Shown here: in pieces, positions 25,180-37,500 of the stretch
Layout of the letters: each line of letters starts with the position of its first letter
Position numbering within the stretch: position 1 is the first letter of the stretch
Origin: Megachile rotundata
Lineage: Eukaryota; Arthropoda; Insecta; Hymenoptera; Megachilidae
NCBI RefSeq assembly: GCF_050947335.1
Contig: NC_134989.1
Coordinates: forward strand, 5,325,501 to 5,389,500
Direction: 5' to 3'
DNA length: 64,000 nt
Position numbers and translations under genes: made by a program
The notes under the pieces: generated by a model
The model's input: the letters and a program-made list of their open reading frames with translations, nothing else
What the model was told of the DNA's origin: nothing
The model's database searches: none

Positions 25180-25700
25180 TGGTCAAACGAAATCAGCAGT
25201 ATCAAATGCAATTACCGAAGTTATCGGCCATTTCCATGAGCGGTTAGTTGATCGAATGATACTTAAATGGAAGTTATTCGCGATGCCGTTCCAGCATCCG
25301 AGCGAATCCAGCAGACACGATAAATCGAATCCAATGTTTTCCGCCCGACAACCGCTTGAACAATGGCTCCCGTCACGTCATCCAAGCAATAAAACCTCAT
25401 CAAATCACGACCCCTCGCCACCGCGTAAGCCTCCGTGCACGGCTCAATCTACGAAAGCTTATATAAATGTAATGAGACCGTGACCGGGGCTACCTCATCA
25501 ATCAAGCCCCCACCCTGACCAACTTTTACTTCCCCAGTTCGTGCACCATTCGTTTCCCTTGGTCTTCTTTTCTGCCACGTATACGTTTCAACGTTATACA
25601 TACAGAAAAGGACCGAAAACGTTGCCCCATGCAACGTAATCCCACGATTTAACAACGGTCACTGAACAATCCGATCAACGCGATTCGTTTTGTGCAACTG
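25180..25700. other. GC-richer island in intron 2, no gene recognised
   Basis: A unique sequence flanked by AT-rich repeats. A 75-codon plus-strand frame and a 68-codon minus-strand frame overlap without family match. Confidence 0.3.
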
Positions 25701-25839
25701 TTACACAATGCCATTATTCATTTATTTTTAATAGCCGTGAAAGCTTGTCTTTCCATGCAAATCGTTCTTGAAGTTTTGGGCGGTCAAAGAATATCTTCAT
25801 TTTTGGTGATAGTTTTTAAAAGTAATTATTGTAATACGT

Positions 25840-26220
25840 TTTTGAAAATATTTTGAAACGAGCACTTTGTGGTAAACATTTAGAAATGAACGTATTTAAA
25901 AAATAATTTAAATTAAGCATTCTATAGTACGCATTTGAAAATAAACATTATCGCATAAGCAGTTTTTTTAAAACATTGTAGAATAATTATTTGGAAATAA
26001 CATCTACGATAATCATTTTATAATTAAGATTTTAAAATAAGTTTATGACAAATATTTTTAAAAGAAATATTTTACGATAAATATGTTGAAATAAGTATTT
26101 TGTAGTAATGATTTAGAAATAAATATTTTCAATGAATATGTCATGTTAAACATTTTAAATTAAGCATTTCGTAATAAAAATTTTGAAATAAGCACTTAGT
26201 AATAAACTATCGAAGTATTA
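25840..26220. repeat. Degenerate 25-30 bp repeat in intron 2
   Basis: Phrases like GTAATAAACATTTTGAAATAAGC recur with many changes (TTTGAAAATAAACATT, TTTTAAATTAAGCATTT). It is an old tandem array without coding signal. Confidence 0.5.
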
Positions 26221-26959
26221 TTTTTTAAACTACAAAATTATAAATTATCAATAATGGTATAATATTAAAGAATGTAAGAAGCTATTAATTCTTTTGTTTT
26301 ACTCTAATACAAATTTTAAATTATTCCATGATTTCTCGCATCTTATTTTCAATTTAATAGTAAAATACTTTTGAAACATAAGAAATATCGCAGAGACGAA
26401 TATTTTTCTTTACTTATTCTACTGAATTCAGGAGATCGAATTGACTCGGAAGCAACTTCGTTTGTCTGATCAGGTACATCCAATACCACTTGCTGTGGAC
26501 AAACAAAGACTGCGAAATCGCTGAAAAGACGAAGTCTCAATATTCTGGCAATCCATGTGTATCGATATTTCGATTCACCAGTTTGGATTCTCATGTTTAT
26601 AAAAAAGAAATAGAATTTTTATTTAATTTTTGAAGTTGCGTCAATCTTTCAGATTATTGTTAACATTTGTCAAGTTCAGTTAACAAATTTAAGTCAAACT
26701 GAGATACGAACGTAGAGGTTCCACGTGTACTAACAAAAACTGCAATTAATAAATAAAAATATAGAACATCCAAACACGTCAGTTTCTACCAAAAATAATA
26801 TTAACAAAAATATAAAACATCTTAAACAAGTTTCTATGAACAAAAATTGTATACAAAACATTCTAAACATGTCTATGTTTCCAACTTTTCAACAAACCTA
26901 CAATAAAAGAACAATTCTGTAGTGTCTAAATTCCGTATTTCAAGCTAATAGATCACCAG

Positions 26960-27480
26960 TCATTTTCGATGGAATGAAACAAACAGTCGGTGGCTGACGA
27001 GTACAATTACCCCGTCGGTCCACAAATATGCGACCAAACTGAAGCCATCATGATCGAGCATCAAAAAGTCGGTTCTGCTGGCAATCAACGAGACGTTTGT
27101 GCTTTCTATCATGATAAACAATCGTTGTTCGAGCAGATGCCCGTACGCATGTGGATCGAGCGTGGCGAGGCGTCGCGACGGCCTAGCGATTCGATTCGTA
27201 AGACGAGAGACGAAAAGGAAGCGAAGGAAACGAACAAGGAGAGAGAGAAGGTCGACGTTGTAGGGTGGAGACGTCAATGGTGGTGGAGAACAGGAGGAAC
27301 GAGGGGAATATGGAGGAAAGAACGTCGAGCAGAGGGGTTCGGAGGAGGTAGAAGGAGGTGGAGGAGGATAATATTGATCCCCTCGTAGCCCCGCCCCTCC
27401 TTGCCCAGCCGACGCCATCATTATATTATCCACCATCCCTCCATCTAACCGACATATGCGCACACCTACGACCTCCAACT
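26960..27480. other. GC-richer patch with a polypurine tract (27205-27375)
   Basis: About 170 bp of the plus strand are almost entirely purine plus a few T/C (GAGAGAGAAGG, GGAGGAGGTAGAAGGAGGTGG). Such a tract could form triplex DNA or bind GAGA-type factors. The open frames on both strands are low-complexity artefacts. Confidence 0.4.
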
Positions 27481-28129
27481 CCACGGGACCCATGGACCAA
27501 CATCTACACTTTCGCTCAAAAGTATTTGCTCATGGTTCAACATATTAGCCTGCCTCACATTTGCCGTTATAAACAATATTATTTGTTAATTATTTTGTTC
27601 AGTGTCAATCTCGATTTAACGCAATTTTTGCAGCGTTCAGGGCTGTAAAGAACACTTTCGGTTCTTTTGCACTTTTGATCGGACAGTATTAACATTAGAA
27701 TTACTAACCTTTCAAGATAATTAGGCTTTTATGTTACAAAAAGTCGCCGTTTTGGTGAAACGTCATACATTGTCAGGACAAATATTGGTTGCATATACTT
27801 TTAGTATGCTGCAGTATTTGCCTATTTATTTTGCTTGTTAATAACTTAAAAGAGAATGTACATGTAATACAGATGGTTCTAGTGTTCAATGGGTAGAATT
27901 AATAGTGTTCGAAGCTGGAAAAAATGCGTGTGGATCTCTATCATCTTTCAGTATTGTTATATGATGCAGTTAGTATAATTGGGACCAATTAGGACAATTA
28001 AGTATGATCGAAAATCCATTTGTTGAGGTTGTTGCAGAGAGTGCAACCAAGTAAGTTCAGGTGCATTTTCTGCTATTACAGAGAGTAGTATGATTACTTA
28101 ATATAGACTAATATAATTATAGTGGTAGT

Positions 28130-28400
28130 ATTGTACAATTATTGCTGTGGATAATTTGAGTGTGGATGATTTGAGTTAGGTATACTATTTAATCAAATGG
28201 ACAATTGTTGTTATTCTATATTCAGCAAACTACTTAATCAAATGAACACTTGTGTCTATAATTATCACACTACTAAACAAGATGAGTAATTGTTTTTATT
28301 TTATAGTTAGTACAGTAGTTAATAAGATGAACAATTGTATTTGTTCTATAGTAAGTATATCACTTAATCATGAATAATTGCATTTGGCAAATATTACTTG
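28130..28400. repeat. Degenerate tandem repeat of about 60 bp
   Basis: ACTTAATCAAATGAACAATTG-like phrases followed by TTATTCTATA recur about four times. No coding signal is present. Confidence 0.6.
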
Positions 28401-29184
28401 TAATGAACTATTATTTATCATAGCTAAGTGTTTCTGTTTTTAATTGATATTCGAGAAATTTTATTACAAACTTACTACAGTGGAATTTTTTTCGATTAAT
28501 CTTTAAATAATCATTAATTTAGTTTTTACTTCATTTGTATGTTTTCATATTTATGACAGTTCTAGATTTGCCGTCTAGTTTGATTCCTAGATGAGATGTT
28601 TTATAGTATTTTATGTTAAAAATGTTCTGAATCAAACAATTATGGTTGGTATAATATTCAGTAATCATTAGAAGATGAGAGACTATAATTATTTCTATTA
28701 GCCAAGGGCTTAAGTGTATGCAAAACTAATGGGCGCCATATTGGTTCTTATAAGCTACGCAGTAAGCTTTGGCGAAATAGCTGGAATTGCATTAACAATT
28801 TAAAATAAATGAAAGCATTATACTAAAAAATCATATATGCAAATTGCAAAATTTATAAGCCAATAAATTTGAAAATCTAAAATTTTGAGGCAATGGCAAC
28901 TTTGTAAATTTATAATTGTAAGAAATTCTTAGTTTGAGAATTTCGAACATCGAAAATCCGTAAACTTGAAAATTCCAAAACTAAAAAAATTTGAACAAAA
29001 AACTTCCACAACATCCCTATTTTTCTCAACGACATAACCGCACATATTTTTTCTTTAATCAATACAAATTCACTGTAAAAATGTCACAAAATAATTTGTC
29101 AAATGAAGTGTCACATGAAGTGTATAGTTTTCTTAAAAAATGAAAAAAGAAAGTAAAAGTTAGCGTTCTAACTCTTTCGTCCGC

Positions 29185-29390
29185 TATCGTAAAGGAACGT
29201 GTTAGAGGATACAGTTATTCCATGGCCCAAAAACGAGCAGGGACGCCACTTCATTAAAAATAAATTCCGTAGAGCAGTCTTGTCGGATATCCAGGGTTTT
29301 CGCGAGGATTTCACCGTCGCGAGGATCTGCTTCCTTTTTCTTTCCACGGCTGACATCATCTTTTTAACTGTATACATCTTCGACGCGTAC
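29185..29390 (+). repeat. Diverged duplicated block A in Pitx intron 2
   Basis: A GC-richer patch whose core (CACTTCATTAAAAATAAATT, and later TTTTCGCGAGGATTT and CTTCCTTTTTCTTTCCA) aligns with block B about 1.4 kb away. It is locally translatable, with HFIKNKF against HFVKNKF in block B, and several differences fall at third positions. No protein family is recognised. It may be a duplicated regulatory element or an exon relic. Confidence 0.55.
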
Positions 29391-30539
29391 ATTTCCACAC
29401 GATTATCACCTTCGTTCTTACTTTCATTTATTTTATCACTGATTTATGTGAAACATTCGAAGATTTGATAGAGAATTTATGAAAATTAAGCGACATCTTT
29501 TGACTTTTTGCAATTTAAAATTGTTTATTATTCCAATAATTATACTATTTCATATTATTATTTCATTAAATATTTTATTGCATTATATAAAATTATTCTA
29601 TGTGTTTGAATTTTTCTAATTAACTGTTATTTAACTAATGAAATTAAATCAATGTGTTACTCATGTTTTTGAAAATTTCTAATGAAATTAATAAAAAGAA
29701 CTAATATTAAATACATCTTATTTACCATAATAAATGCAGTCTATACAATTCCATTTGAAAATGAAATATGTCGTAATATAGTATACTGAAAAGTGTTCTA
29801 AAAATTGATTGAAAACTTATTTATTGAAGTTAAATTAAAATTTTATATGCATTAAATAAATATTTTTTATTTATTAACATATATTATTTTAATAAAAGTT
29901 ATTGTACAACAGTTAGTTTCAGTAAATTTTTATAATAGATAATATAATTTATGTCGTAAGTGAATGAAATTATTTATTTGTATACAATAGTAGTAGAATA
30001 CGTTTTTAAAAAAATTTGAAATAACAAAGTATTTTATACATTTAATAAAGTCACAATAGCAAGTGATCCTCTAATTATTAAACTGAGTATTCAAAAATTT
30101 TTGTATCGGAAAAAGGGTACCAAGTATAAATAATCATTGGTAACTCAAATTCAACGTATTAGTAAACTCAAAGTTAATTAATAAATTTTAATATTTCACA
30201 AATGATTGTTTATAGAAGACTTTCAAACTTCCCATAAAACTTAATCGAGTGCATTTCATTTCAAAACAAATAAAAATTTCAAACATTACATGTTTTTAAA
30301 AGTTTGAATATCTGTAATTTTATTAAAGAACTTAAAGAACGAAATTTTAATAAAGTTTCAATAAAGAATGTTATTCAAGTTATTCCCAGTGATTTTAATA
30401 AAATGTAATCGAGCATTAGAAATGTAAATATGTACTCTAAAGTTTAGTTTGAATGCAGTAGTAGAATTTGCACAAACAATTTGGATCTCTGATTCTCAAT
30501 TTACTTTTGCAAATATACTGTACGTTTCTCACCTCTTGG

Positions 30540-30725
30540 AGAACGTTCGCGATAATAAATGGCTGCTCGTTTGAAGAGATTTTATAGCGTGTCGCGAAAA
30601 CACCGGGAAGGGCACCATTTCGTTAAAAATAAGTTCCTAAACGGTGTGGTTGGATATACTGGGCTTCGAGAGGATTTGATGCAGACAGTTTCCTTTTTCC
30701 TTTCATTCACACTCAACTAGATCTC
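30540..30725 (+). repeat. Diverged duplicated block B in Pitx intron 2
   Basis: The partner of block A: CATTTCGTTAAAAATAAGTT, CTTCGAGAGGATTTGATG and TTTCCTTTTTCCTTTCA lie in the same order and at similar spacing. The flanks are AT-rich and unrelated. Function is unknown. Confidence 0.55.
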
Positions 30726-31679
30726 TCAACGAGATAGTTTTGTGATGCTTGTTTGCTGTACAATTTTTCCTGCAATATCACGTATTTGTAGAATTTCATT
30801 TTAGAACATATTTTTTGTGTTTATGAAATAAACATTTTTTGTATCGGGAAAGATTCAAAATTTTTAATATCAATGAAATTTTTTTTACTGATTAGTGAAT
30901 TTGAAAATTTTACTTAATTATAGCAATTATTCTCTTACGAATTTTGTAAAATTATAAGTGTGTGAAAATTAAATAAGTTTACACGCATTGTATGTTTAAA
31001 TTTGTTTTAGTTAGCACTTATTTATTTTTTCCTTCTCGTAGAAATTTTGAGTGACTTTCTATAATTAAATTCCTAAAATTTTTAATTTCAATGTTTTTAA
31101 GTACTACACTCTTAACATTTTAAAGTTTCAAAATTCCATATTTTCGAAGTATCAAAAATTCAAGATTTATGAGCTCTAAAGTTTAAAAATCTTAAAATTT
31201 GGAAGTTGCAGAATTGCAAAGTCGTAATTTTCCAAATTTCAAAGTTCCAAAATTGTGGAGTCACTAAACTTCAAATTTCTAAAACTTGCAAAATTTCAAA
31301 ATTGCAGAGTTGTACTATTTCGAAAGTGCAACCCTCTAAAATTTCAAATTCGTAACATTCTACACTTCCAAGTTTTAAAACTCCAAATTTCCAAAGTTTC
31401 AAAGTTTCAAACATTCAAAATCCCGAAACCCAAAGATCCAAAACAGTAAACTTCCAAGACTTCCAAAGTACAAAACACACAAAACTTCAAAAGTCTCAAA
31501 CTTCTAAAGTACCAAAATTGCAAAAATCCCACAGTTAAAAACTCCCCAAATGTAAACAATTCCAAAGTCTCCCATCCACATATTTTTGAACTACTGAATC
31601 ACAAAATCTCTCAATTTAACCATCCATCAAATTCAACTACCAATTACAATCCTACAGCGAATAACAAAAAACTCCTTTC

Positions 31680-32285
31680 TCAAAATAATAAAAGGTAGAA
31701 TCTTGTCTCCTCGACACCGAGTATCGACAAGAAGCAAAACTCATGGCTACCAGTATAAATCCTTTTTGCCTTTTGTCTGTTCCCTCTGCAATCTTCTTTT
31801 TGCGACATTGGCTACCGTCCGCCCTCTTTTCATGCATTCACGCGTGCTTATATCCCCCCACACTTTAGTATATACCGTCGTTTTTCTCCTTCTCATTTTC
31901 CACTGTTCCTTTTTTCACCCTTCTCGTCCCTGGAAAGAGCAGTCTCAGTTTCCAACGGCACTGTCTCCATAAATCTCACTATAACGGAGAGATGGATCAA
32001 CCAGGATGGGCACATCCACGGGCAGAGGGAGCCAGTTCGTGCTTGTATCGTGAACATGTGTGTACACTTGGCCGCGCACGCGTGCATATATCCTCAAGGA
32101 TTGCTATGAATACGCGGTTGCGTACAGAGAAATCGGACTGTCGAGACTGGATATCAAGGGGAATCACCTTTGGTCACGGTCCAACTTGATAATTACGAGA
32201 ACCTTTGTCGAAGTGTGCATGGGTGGACAGAGCAATGGCGGTCGCGTGACCATTGTTATTATTGCAAATACTTCCTAAAGCGTTA
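31680..32285. other. GC-richer patch in intron 2, no gene recognised
   Basis: Pyrimidine-rich (CTTTTTGCCTTTTGTCTGTT) then balanced sequence with several short overlapping frames on both strands. No domain was recognised. Confidence 0.3.
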
Positions 32286-32569
32286 ATGTTATGCAATTCA
32301 TAATGCTAAACCTATGTCTGTAAAATTTGTGTTTACTTCGAAATTATAAATAAAAAATATACAAGCAAATGATGAAACGTAAATTAATATACACTTTAGT
32401 TTCATGAAAATTAATAGAGATTTCAAGGTATCACCTTGATTTCAACGAAACCATTTTAACAAATTCTGTAATTGGTAATTTCACCAATTTAATAGTTTTA
32501 GTGGTACATAATACACTAGATTTGCAGATGTTCAATGTGTAGTTACTTTCAGATTAAAAGTGAAGCACG

Positions 32570-32772
32570 ACATGTCTATATGTATATGTATGCGTATATG
32601 TGTATGTATATATGTGTATGTGTATGTATATATGTGTATGTATATGTGTGTATACACATATGCACATGTATATACATGTGCATGTATATGTTGTGTATGT
32701 ATATGCGTATGTATATATGTATGTACGTGTATGTGTGTGCATACAATGTATTGTATGTATACAAATATATAT
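32570..32772. repeat. TG/TA microsatellite
   Basis: About 200 bp of alternating pyrimidine-purine sequence (TATATGTGTATG units with ACATATGCACATG interruptions). The many small open frames on both strands here are artefacts. Such alternation can adopt left-handed DNA; this is general knowledge, not shown here. Confidence 0.9.
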
Positions 32773-33424
32773 GACGGGTGAAACATAATTTATACAATTA
32801 TTCTTCATCTCGACAAAATTTAACATACATTTCAACAAAACTGTCTCAATAATTTCTGTAATTTAAAATAAGGAATCTGCGATGCGTCTTTTTCACGCGT
32901 TCTACAAACTAAAATGTTGAATATAATTGTTATTATTTGTGAGCATGCATTAAAAGAATTTTTCAAAAGTACACATCTTTTTCAAATCTTGAAAGAACTT
33001 TTCAAATCTATAAACTGTTAGTTTTGTCGTTAATAATTAAATACGTACAAACTGTTTCTATTTTATTTGTTAATTAACGTATTATTCAACTGTTTATCAG
33101 TGTGTAACCCAATCACAAAATCATTTGAGCTCACACTGTAACTTCATAGATTCTTCGACAGATTCATCTATTAAATTCATATTCAACACTTATTTATATA
33201 ATCGTTTATATATATTTACATGTTCATTCATACATTCATGTTCAACTTAAACACTCATCAATTCACGCATCATATATGTAATATGTATAATCAAATATTA
33301 TATTACCGTGTATTATAATCCTTCATTTGTATTCATCCCTACGTGTTTTAATATTGTATTAATTGGAACATGTCTCCTATGTATATTCACTCAAATGCAT
33401 TTAATTAATTAAATGGTTGATGCC

Positions 33425-33690
33425 TTTGAGGCTTCAGAAAATCTTTCCTTAATTTTTTTCTGGTCTTGTAAAATACCTTGTAGTATTAAAAGTGAAATAA
33501 CATTGGTATCTATACAAAATTTAAGGTTAAAGTGAAATTAAATTTCGTTCAATGCGAAATTTTTTTCCTGGACTTGAAAAATAACTTGCAGTGTTAAAAG
33601 TGAAATAATACTGGTTTCAATACGTAATTTAATGTTATAGTGATATTAAATTGCGTTCAATACAAAATTGTTAGAGTAAGTTGAAATATA
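33425..33690. repeat. About 107-bp direct repeat, two copies
   Basis: TTTTTTTCTGGTCTTG near 33453 recurs as TTTTTTTCCTGGACTTG near 33560. Both are followed by similar AAAAGTGAAATAA and TTCAATACAAAATT phrases. The copies are diverged. Confidence 0.7.
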
Positions 33691-34890
33691 TTGAAAACTA
33701 TAATTCAGATTATAAGCTGGAAAAGCAATTCACGGATGAATAAATTTTATTAAAGAACTTTTCACGGTTCGAAGAACACAATAAAAGTAGTTTCAATACA
33801 AAATTTAATGTCTAAAGAAACTTTGAATCGCAATTGTATAAAATATGGTACAAACGCATTTTATTGAAGTTTATGGGTTTAATATAGCGGTTCGATAAGT
33901 TCAGAATATAGTGGTTTCAATTTCAACAACACAAAAGGACATAAATAATAGAGATTATAAACACAGTTATAATAAAATGAATACCATTTATACACATACA
34001 ACACTATAGCTAACAGTACGCAGTTGGTTATAATAACCAAAAATATATTTGATGTGATATTTTTAATTATTTATTATTCTTGTCATGATACAATGACTTC
34101 AAAATAAACTTTATTTATTATTATTGCATGTATGTTAGAAATTTCGAACGAACGCAATGAGAAAATAAATTAATACGTTCGTTTCAACATATAGGCTATT
34201 TTTAGTTTTTTTTTACCTCTAAAATTTATGAACACAGTCCATACACAAAAATAAGAACAAGGTGTTGGCATGTGGTTTCAAACAATTTAAAGTTATAACA
34301 AAAGTACAAAATGACTTTAAACTGCTTTATTTTTCAATGCCACATAGTGTGACCTGTCTTGCACATAAAATTTTGTTAAAAAATGTTATATAAAAATAAG
34401 CTATTAAATGTTTTATTGAAGGGTTGTAAAAATATATGAAATAATAAAGGACGATTTTCTCCTTCAATACTTGTCGACTTTCATATTTTTCAATAACCTT
34501 TAATAATATATTCAAGAGCCTATACTCATACAAACATTTCTTTATTTTTATTTGTGGAATATGCTAGTAACTTTGGACGAACAGAACTGAAACACTCTGT
34601 ATATGATATCAAGCAACACAAAAGTCCGTTCATTCACAGCAGTCAATTCATATTTTTGTGATAGCTTTTCAATAAAAAGTCTGAAACTATGTTGATGTAA
34701 CATCCTTCTCTTATTATTTGCGAATAGAATATATTAATAAAATTTGACAGTAAAAAACAGAGACACCCTGCAAAATATAAAAATAGTATTATTTGAATGT
34801 TACCAAAAATAATTGAGAATGAATACATAAAACGATTAAAAGTTATGTTATATATCGATCAAAACCGCAGAAAGGCTGACAAATTAAAGA

Positions 34891-35125
34891 ACCATCAATC
34901 ACATATTCTATTTAATTTCGAATTTAATTCTCTACAAACGGTTATGTGATATCTACTTTCTACCCACAATAAAATCCTTCAGTCGTTATCGCAAGTTTCG
35001 TTTCCGAAATCGCCAAAGAATCGTGGGATCATAAAATTCATGTGACTTTAATCAATGTTGCTAGCTCGAAAATAGTCTTATACGAGGAATTCTGACGATT
35101 AAAATCAAAGAAATTGCGTGGCGTT
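34891..35125 (-). repeat. Dispersed repeat, right arm of a 215-bp inverted duplication
   Basis: This is the inverse of 15458-15669, lying inside Pitx intron 2 while its partner lies 3' of the gene. The two arms bracket exon 3. It may be a copy of an uncharacterised short interspersed element. Confidence 0.85.
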
Positions 35126-35199
35126 CTGTTTTATCTGTTGATACAATATCATAATGTTTGGCTTATTTCTAAAGCTTCAAATTTTTATATTCTTAAATC

Positions 35200-35660
35200 C
35201 CTAAATCTTCAAATTTCTGTCTATTGAAATCTATATATCTATAACATCACTATAATCCTATATCTCTCTATTTCTAGACTTTTATGTCCCTATATTTCTC
35301 TTTTCCTAGATTTCTATGGTCCTAAATTTCTCTATTCTTAGATTCCTTTATTCTTATACTTTTTTATTTCCAGATTTCTACGTTCTTATATTTCTCTATT
35401 TCCAGATTCCTATATTTCTATGTTTTTCTATTTCTAGATTTTTATGTCCCTATAATTCTTTATTCCTAGATTCCTCTTTCCTTATATTTCTCTATTCCCA
35501 GATTCCTATATTCCTATTTTCAGGATTTCTATATTCCTATAACTCTTTATTCCTATATTTTCTCTTCCTAGTTTCCTATGACCTTATATTTCTCAGTCCC
35601 ACATTCTTAAGTCCCCATAAGTCTCAATTTCTACATCTTCATAAACCTAGATCCTTATAT
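35200..35660. repeat. Pyrimidine-rich degenerate repeat (TTCCTATATTTCTCTATTCC)
   Basis: Irregular TTCCTAGATTTCTATG/TTCCTATATTTCTC units cover about 450 bp, with the plus strand strongly pyrimidine-rich. It keeps a 116-codon Phe/Leu/Ser open frame that is a repeat artefact. Confidence 0.7.
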
Positions 35661-36179
35661 TCATGATCGCTACATAACAAATGCACTCTCCAACATCTAA
35701 AATTAATTTCTATGCTAAAATAAAAACCCAAAAATAACATTTGCAATTGAACATATTACTTGCACATATTTAAAAAGTGTCACAATTATAAAACCTTCCT
35801 AAAACCCATATAGAATCGTTATCAGAAATAGAACAGTATGAACAGAAAAATAACCGGTCATCCCACTCGAGCCATAAGTATAATTAAAAATATATTAACC
35901 CCTTGAACTCCTATGTCAACATCACATTTCTCTTGGATCTTATAAATAATTCATAAGATTGGTTGAATATATTTTCATTTATCTACTACTTACAACAAAT
36001 GAAAAATGTATTTGTCATACTCCGTGTTACAATGCATTTGAGAACCCCTTTCCTTTGATTAAGAATTTTCTTCATCTATTTTCTAAATTAAAGTATAGCT
36101 AAAAGAAATGAAGAAGTACAAAGGAGTATTCGAAGCTAAGTCAGTACTTGGAAAGAAATATAAAAAATTGTTAATGGTA

Positions 36180-36975
36180 CCGTTTAATTTGTGTGCCAGT
36201 CACCGTTAGTTAGTCAAAAATAAAAATCTGCAAATGGGGACGAAGCGGGACTCGTAGACGAATTTTTGACGATCGTGGCGGGAAAAAAAGGGTAAAACGA
36301 CGGTAACGAGTATTATCGTTTGTATTAAAGTGGTCGGGAGAGCAACGGTGAACGATACAAACGGCATATGAGCCGGCATACGACATGGAATGGGTAGCTA
36401 GCTAGCTCTCGGTGTGAGCAGTTTTATGGATTTTTTTTCTCATCGTTGTGGTAGTGGACTGTACAGCTGCAGCCAGTGGGATTCGGATATTCAATGTTGG
36501 CGTACCTGTATGGATATTAAATTAACACCCGTAAGCCGCGAGTATTAACAACTTTGCAAAAGATTATACGAGATTATGAGCTCAAGCGGAACACGTGATT
36601 TTTAATGCCGTCCCGCCTAGCTCTCGTGCCTCCTCCATTCCTTTGTAATTTATAAATAGTTACGGTTCATTTGCCTATAGACTCGTTATCGATTCCCGTC
36701 CAATTTAATACGCTCTTCTCTTCTTTCTCCGTTTCGTTTCTATTTATTTTTCTCGCAGAGATGCTCTTCTCGTAGTTAACGCTATCGCTTCAAAAATTGG
36801 TTCGAACGCGCTCTCGCGGTAAACCGGTTTACGGGAACCGCGGATTTCTTTTTATTTCTCCATCGTTTCGAATTCGAGTAATCGTTTATTACAGACTTTG
36901 CGAACAAATTTCATCGCGTTCTGAGCTTTCAACAAGTGTTTGTAGATACTGCGAGATGGAAGTGCTTATAGTAAG
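36180..36975. other. GC-richer island in intron 2, no gene recognised
   Basis: Unique sequence with GGCGGGAAAAAAAGGG, a GCTAGCTAGCTCTCGG phrase and several CpGs, directly before the 37-bp satellite. It is a candidate enhancer; no exon is seen. Confidence 0.35.
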
Positions 36976-37019
36976 TAGAACGTGGCTAAAAAGTTTAAAA
37001 TAATGTCATTTATTATTTG

Positions 37020-37500
37020 TTAGGTTTCGTTTAAATACAATATTTACTGTTTTTTACTTGTCATTTCAAAATAATATTTATTGTTCGTTACTCGTTATTT
37101 GAAAATAATATCATTTACTGTTTGTTACAGGTTATTTAAAAATAATATCATTTAATGTTCGTTACTCGTTATTTGAAAATAATATCATTTACGGTTTGTT
37201 ACTGGTTACTTAAAAATAATATCATTTATTGTTCGTTACTCATTATTTGAAAATAATATCATTTACTGTTTGTTACAGGTTATTTAAAAGTAATATCATT
37301 TACTGTTTGTTACAGGTTATTTAAAAATAATATCATTTAATGTTTGTTACTTGTTATTTGAAAATAATATCATTTACTGTTTGTTAAAGATTATTGAAAA
37401 ATAATATCATTTATCATTTATTATGGTCCGTCTAAAAGCAATATCATTTAATATCTCTTATTGATTATTTAAAAATAATATTATTTATTATTAATACATT
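37020..37500. repeat. 37-bp satellite in Pitx intron 2
   Basis: About twelve tandem copies of a unit starting AATAATATCATTTACTGTTT and continuing GTTACAGGTTATTTAAA, 37 bp long. Two alternating sub-types (GTTACAGG and GTTACTCG) suggest amplification as pairs. No gene is present. Confidence 0.85.

Noticed and set aside
32535..32838. Several overlapping open frames on both strands (MYVYMCM and HIHTHIYI types)
   Set aside because: All derive from the TG/TA microsatellite.
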